From: Nitrospina sp.
Lineage (GTDB): Bacteria; Nitrospinota; Nitrospinia; Nitrospinales; VA-1
Assembly (NCBI GenBank): GCA_018665625.1
Contig: JABJCF010000268.1
Location: 1-8,655, forward strand
Direction of reading: 5' to 3'
Length of the DNA: 8,655 nt
This document shows, piece after piece, positions 5,778 to 8,655 of this stretch (positions within the stretch are counted from its first letter, which is position 1; each line of letters begins with the position of its first letter). The notes under the pieces were generated by a model. It made no database searches. It was given only the letters and a program-made list of their open reading frames with translations, and was not told the origin of the DNA. The translations under genes and the position numbers were made by a program.

Positions 5778-8655
5778 AAACTCATAGACCAGTCTATCCG
5801 TAACTATCACACGGTTACGGTCATAATTGTTATGGCATTGGTGGTGGGTGCCTTGTGCTTTCAAACTCTGCCTCGACAATTGACTCCCACGGTAGACAAA
5901 CCGGAAATCGAAGTTAAGACCGAATATCTCGGGTTGTCTCCCAATGAAGTGGAGCGCAATATCACCCGGCGACTTGAAGATCAGCTTGAATCCGTAGAAG
6001 GGATGAAGAAGATGACTTCTACCAGCCAACATGGATTGAGCACGATCAATTTAGAGTTCGATTGGGGCATTGATAAGGATCTTGCCGTACTGGATGTGAA
6101 TAACAAGTTGCAGCAGGTAAAAGATCTTCCCATTAATGCAGATAAGCCTACCTTGCGTTCGATATCGAGTGATAATTCCAGCCCTATCATGTGGATTGTA
6201 TTTGATAAGCCTGACGAGAAGATGCCAAACCTCGACCAAAATTACATGTACAAGGTTGGCGAAGATATCATTGTTCCTTCTCTAAGGCGGGTGAAGGGAA
6301 TTGCCGATGTCTGGCATTTCGGAGGTGAAGATCGGGAAATGCGGGTCGAGTTCGATCCATATAGCATGGCGCGTTTACATCTGACTTACAAGGAAGTGAT
6401 CGATCGCCTGTCGGAAGAAAATCAAAACACACGTGCTGGATTTCATGATGAAGACAATCGGGCTTATACCGTCCGCGGACTCGGTGAATTTCTGAGCTCA
6501 AACGATATTCTCGATACCGTGGTGAAACGTGATGGGAACAAGACCATTAGAGTGCGTGATTTTGCGACTGTAATAGATGGTTATCAGCGAACAGATTCTT
6601 TGGTCCGTATCAGTGGAAATTTGTCGAATGCCTTTGGGGTCATTCGCAAAGCGGGTGCAAATGTTGTGGAGACTTGTAACCTGGCGGCTCAACGTGTCGA
6701 TGAATTAAATAAGGAGCTATTGAATCGTGGTATTCCTCTTAAATTAAAAATTGTTTACAAGGATGTGGATTATATCGATGAAGCCATGCGCCTGGTGAAA
6801 TCGAATTTAGGGTTGGGTGCTATCCTTGCCGTTGCGGTATTGCTGGTTTTTCTGGGGTCTGCACGATCTTTGCTGATCGTGGCGATCAGTATTCCGGTTA
6901 GTTTGATATCGGTTTTCATTGTTTTGAAAATATTTGACCGCAGCATCAATATTATTTCTTTGGCAGGCATGGCTTTTGCCGTGGGCATGGTGGTCGATAA
7001 CTCGATTGTGGTGTTGGAAAATATTTACCGCCATTTGACTATGAGAAAGGGGGCTTTCAAGGCCGCCTACGATGGCGCGTCAGAAGTGTGGGGAGCCGTC
7101 CTGGCCTCCACCTTGACTACATTGGCTGTGTTTATTCCCATTGTTTTTATCGAAGAAGAAGCCGGACAAATGTTTCGTGATATCGCTATCACTATCAGCG
7201 GCTGTATCGCTCTCTCATTATTGGTTTCGATAACCGTTATACCCATGTTGGCAACTTTATTGATTCGGCTTAAACCGGGTGAAGAATATCGACCCGGATT
7301 TTTTCACCGAACCTTATTTCGACCTGTGGTGATGGTGGGTAGGGGCATTGGTAATGCTTATTCAGGATTAATGGAGCGCATTCTGCGTCATTCTCCACTC
7401 AGTATTCTGTTTCGCATTGGAATTCTCGCAGGCGTGTGCTGGATGCTGTGGTACAGCGGTCAGACGTTGCCAAAAAAAGATTATCTACCGTATGGAAACA
7501 CCAACATGGTGTTCATGTTGATCGAGCCTGTGGCGGGCACACCGGCAGAAACAAATATGAAGTATCTGGCTGAATTTGAAAAGCAGGTTGTGGCTATGGA
7601 AGATGTGAATCGAAATTTTCTGGTCTTTTCAAATCGCTTTAACGGAGGAGGGGCCATTATTGAAAAGGAATTAGCGCAGGGGCAACGCGGTGAAGTGAAA
7701 ATGGCTGTGAAAGCCAATGAAATGGGCCAACAGATTTTTGCTATTCCCGGATACCGTTTTGCCTTTGCTGTGCAACGTCCTATTTTCCGTTCCGCAGATA
7801 AAACATTTGAGGTGGAAATCACCGGACCCGATATTCTTAAGCTAAAAGATATTGCATTAGGTTTGATCGGAAAAATTTCAGGAACTGATGGAGTTCATTC
7901 GGTGCGACCTGAATTTAAATTTGGAAATCCCGAACTTCGTTTTATACCGAGAAGAGAAGATGCTGCGCGTCTCGATATGGGCATGCAGGAAATTGGCGAT
8001 ATTATCGAATCTCTCAACGCAGGAAAATACTTGGGTGAATTTAACGACCGAGGTGAACCGATAGATTTTGTTCTGGTACAAAAAAAGGATAATCGAAAAC
8101 TGGCATTGGAAGATTATCGCTCCCTTCCTGTTTGGACAGACGAAGGTTTGATGACGCATCTTGGGCATTTAGCAGATATTAAGATAGACGCTGGACCCGC
8201 AAGAATCGATCACATCGGAACTGAACGGGCGATCAAACTTCGTGTTCAGGTTCGAAAAGATATGCCTATGCAAACGGTGATTGATCGGGTGAATGAACAA
8301 GTGTTGACTCCCACGCGTCTTACTTTAAATGAAGAGTTCGGATTGCGTATCGGAGGTTCTGCCGATGAACTGGCATCCACAGAAAAATCATTGAGGAACA
8401 GTTTTGCCTATGCATTAGGTTTTATTTATCTTCTACTTGTTGCTTTATTTTCATCTTTTCTCAGACCCTTCATCGTCATGCTCACTGTGGTGCTGGCGGT
8501 TTCCGGTTCTTTCCTGGGAATCACTTGGAACAACTGGTACCAACGTGGAAACATAAAAAGTATTCTAGATGAATGGAATGTTCCTAGCGCGCAGACGATG
8601 GCAGACGGTTGGAACTGGATTACATTTGATATCCTGACGCAGTTAGGGGTGGTTA
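5775..8655 (+). CDS. RND efflux permease (HAE-1/AcrB-like), C-terminus cut by window edge
   Basis: The 960 visible residues are open to the right edge; complete members have about 1030-1100, so the last transmembrane helices are missing. It is a proton-driven inner-membrane pump that captures substrates from the periplasm and works as a trimer. Helix 1 is near residues 13-33, then a porter region, helices 2-6 (about 345-500), helix 7 (about 540-560), the second porter/docking region, and helices 8 and 9 (about 875-917). Helix 4 carries the proton-relay motif GMAFAVGMVVDNSIVVLENI; Asp408 matches AcrB Asp407, while the next residue is Asn409 where AcrB has a second Asp. This DN variant is familiar in HAE-type pumps. 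GKYLGEFNDRG near residue 755 matches the AcrB docking-domain region. A Trp-rich stretch at 918-950 appears longer than the AcrB loop between helices 9 and 10. The substrate cannot be predicted. The upstream adaptor is its partner; the outer-membrane channel is not in view. Confidence 0.95.
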   Translation, partial: MKLIDQSIRNYHTVTVIIVMALVVGALCFQTLPRQLTPTVDKPEIEVKTEYLGLSPNEVERNITRRLEDQLESVEGMKKMTSTSQHGLSTINLEFDWGIDKDLAVLDVNNKLQQVKDLPINADKPTLRSISSDNSSPIMWIVFDKPDEKMPNLDQNYMYKVGEDIIVPSLRRVKGIADVWHFGGEDREMRVEFDPYSMARLHLTYKEVIDRLSEENQNTRAGFHDEDNRAYTVRGLGEFLSSNDILDTVVKRDGNKTIRVRDFATVIDGYQRTDSLVRISGNLSNAFGVIRKAGANVVETCNLAAQRVDELNKELLNRGIPLKLKIVYKDVDYIDEAMRLVKSNLGLGAILAVAVLLVFLGSARSLLIVAISIPVSLISVFIVLKIFDRSINIISLAGMAFAVGMVVDNSIVVLENIYRHLTMRKGAFKAAYDGASEVWGAVLASTLTTLAVFIPIVFIEEEAGQMFRDIAITISGCIALSLLVSITVIPMLATLLIRLKPGEEYRPGFFHRTLFRPVVMVGRGIGNAYSGLMERILRHSPLSILFRIGILAGVCWMLWYSGQTLPKKDYLPYGNTNMVFMLIEPVAGTPAETNMKYLAEFEKQVVAMEDVNRNFLVFSNRFNGGGAIIEKELAQGQRGEVKMAVKANEMGQQIFAIPGYRFAFAVQRPIFRSADKTFEVEITGPDILKLKDIALGLIGKISGTDGVHSVRPEFKFGNPELRFIPRREDAARLDMGMQEIGDIIESLNAGKYLGEFNDRGEPIDFVLVQKKDNRKLALEDYRSLPVWTDEGLMTHLGHLADIKIDAGPARIDHIGTERAIKLRVQVRKDMPMQTVIDRVNEQVLTPTRLTLNEEFGLRIGGSADELASTEKSLRNSFAYALGFIYLLLVALFSSFLRPFIVMLTVVLAVSGSFLGITWNNWYQRGNIKSILDEWNVPSAQTMADGWNWITFDILTQLGVV

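Noticed and set aside
5610..6032. Minus-strand open frame of 140 codons across the adaptor/permease junction
   Set aside because: It is antisense to two clear efflux genes, including their stop/start overlap, and has no domain or ribosome site.

Overview
The window looks like ordinary chromosome from a diderm (Gram-negative-type) bacterium of moderate base composition. The evidence for two membranes is a lipoprotein periplasmic adaptor paired with an RND efflux permease. Genes are densely packed, intergenic gaps are short, and one gene has a perfect Shine-Dalgarno. The phylum cannot be fixed from sequence alone. No tRNA, rRNA, CRISPR array, insertion sequence or phage gene was seen.

Layout. 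(1) 1-636, minus: N-terminal part of an AMP-forming acyl-CoA synthetase-type enzyme that runs off the left edge, with its own TATAAT promoter box upstream. (2) 755-827: two consecutive hairpins, one a canonical intrinsic terminator, which end the next gene. (3) 819-3110, minus: a large secreted mosaic protein with a signal peptide, a DNRLRE/CBM96-like domain, 57 uninterrupted collagen Gly-X-Y triplets, an IPT-like domain and a six-repeat kelch-like propeller. (4) 3111-3445: a gene-free stretch with a long imperfect palindrome resembling a dispersed intergenic repeat. (5) 3446-4357, minus: a class I SAM-dependent methyltransferase of the RlmI/RlmK (COG1092) type, without the PUA domain. (6) 4358-4416: a short divergent promoter region. 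(7) 4417-8655, plus: a two-gene efflux operon (lipoprotein adaptor, then RND permease) joined by a TGATG stop/start overlap; the permease is cut by the right edge.

The adaptor and permease clearly work together as the inner-membrane and periplasmic parts of a tripartite pump. The outer-membrane channel is not in the window. The three minus-strand genes appear to be separate transcription units without an obvious common pathway. The most unusual item is the collagen/kelch mosaic protein, which looks like an exported surface or extracellular structural or adhesive protein. I see no convincing new multi-gene system here, only several points worth checking.
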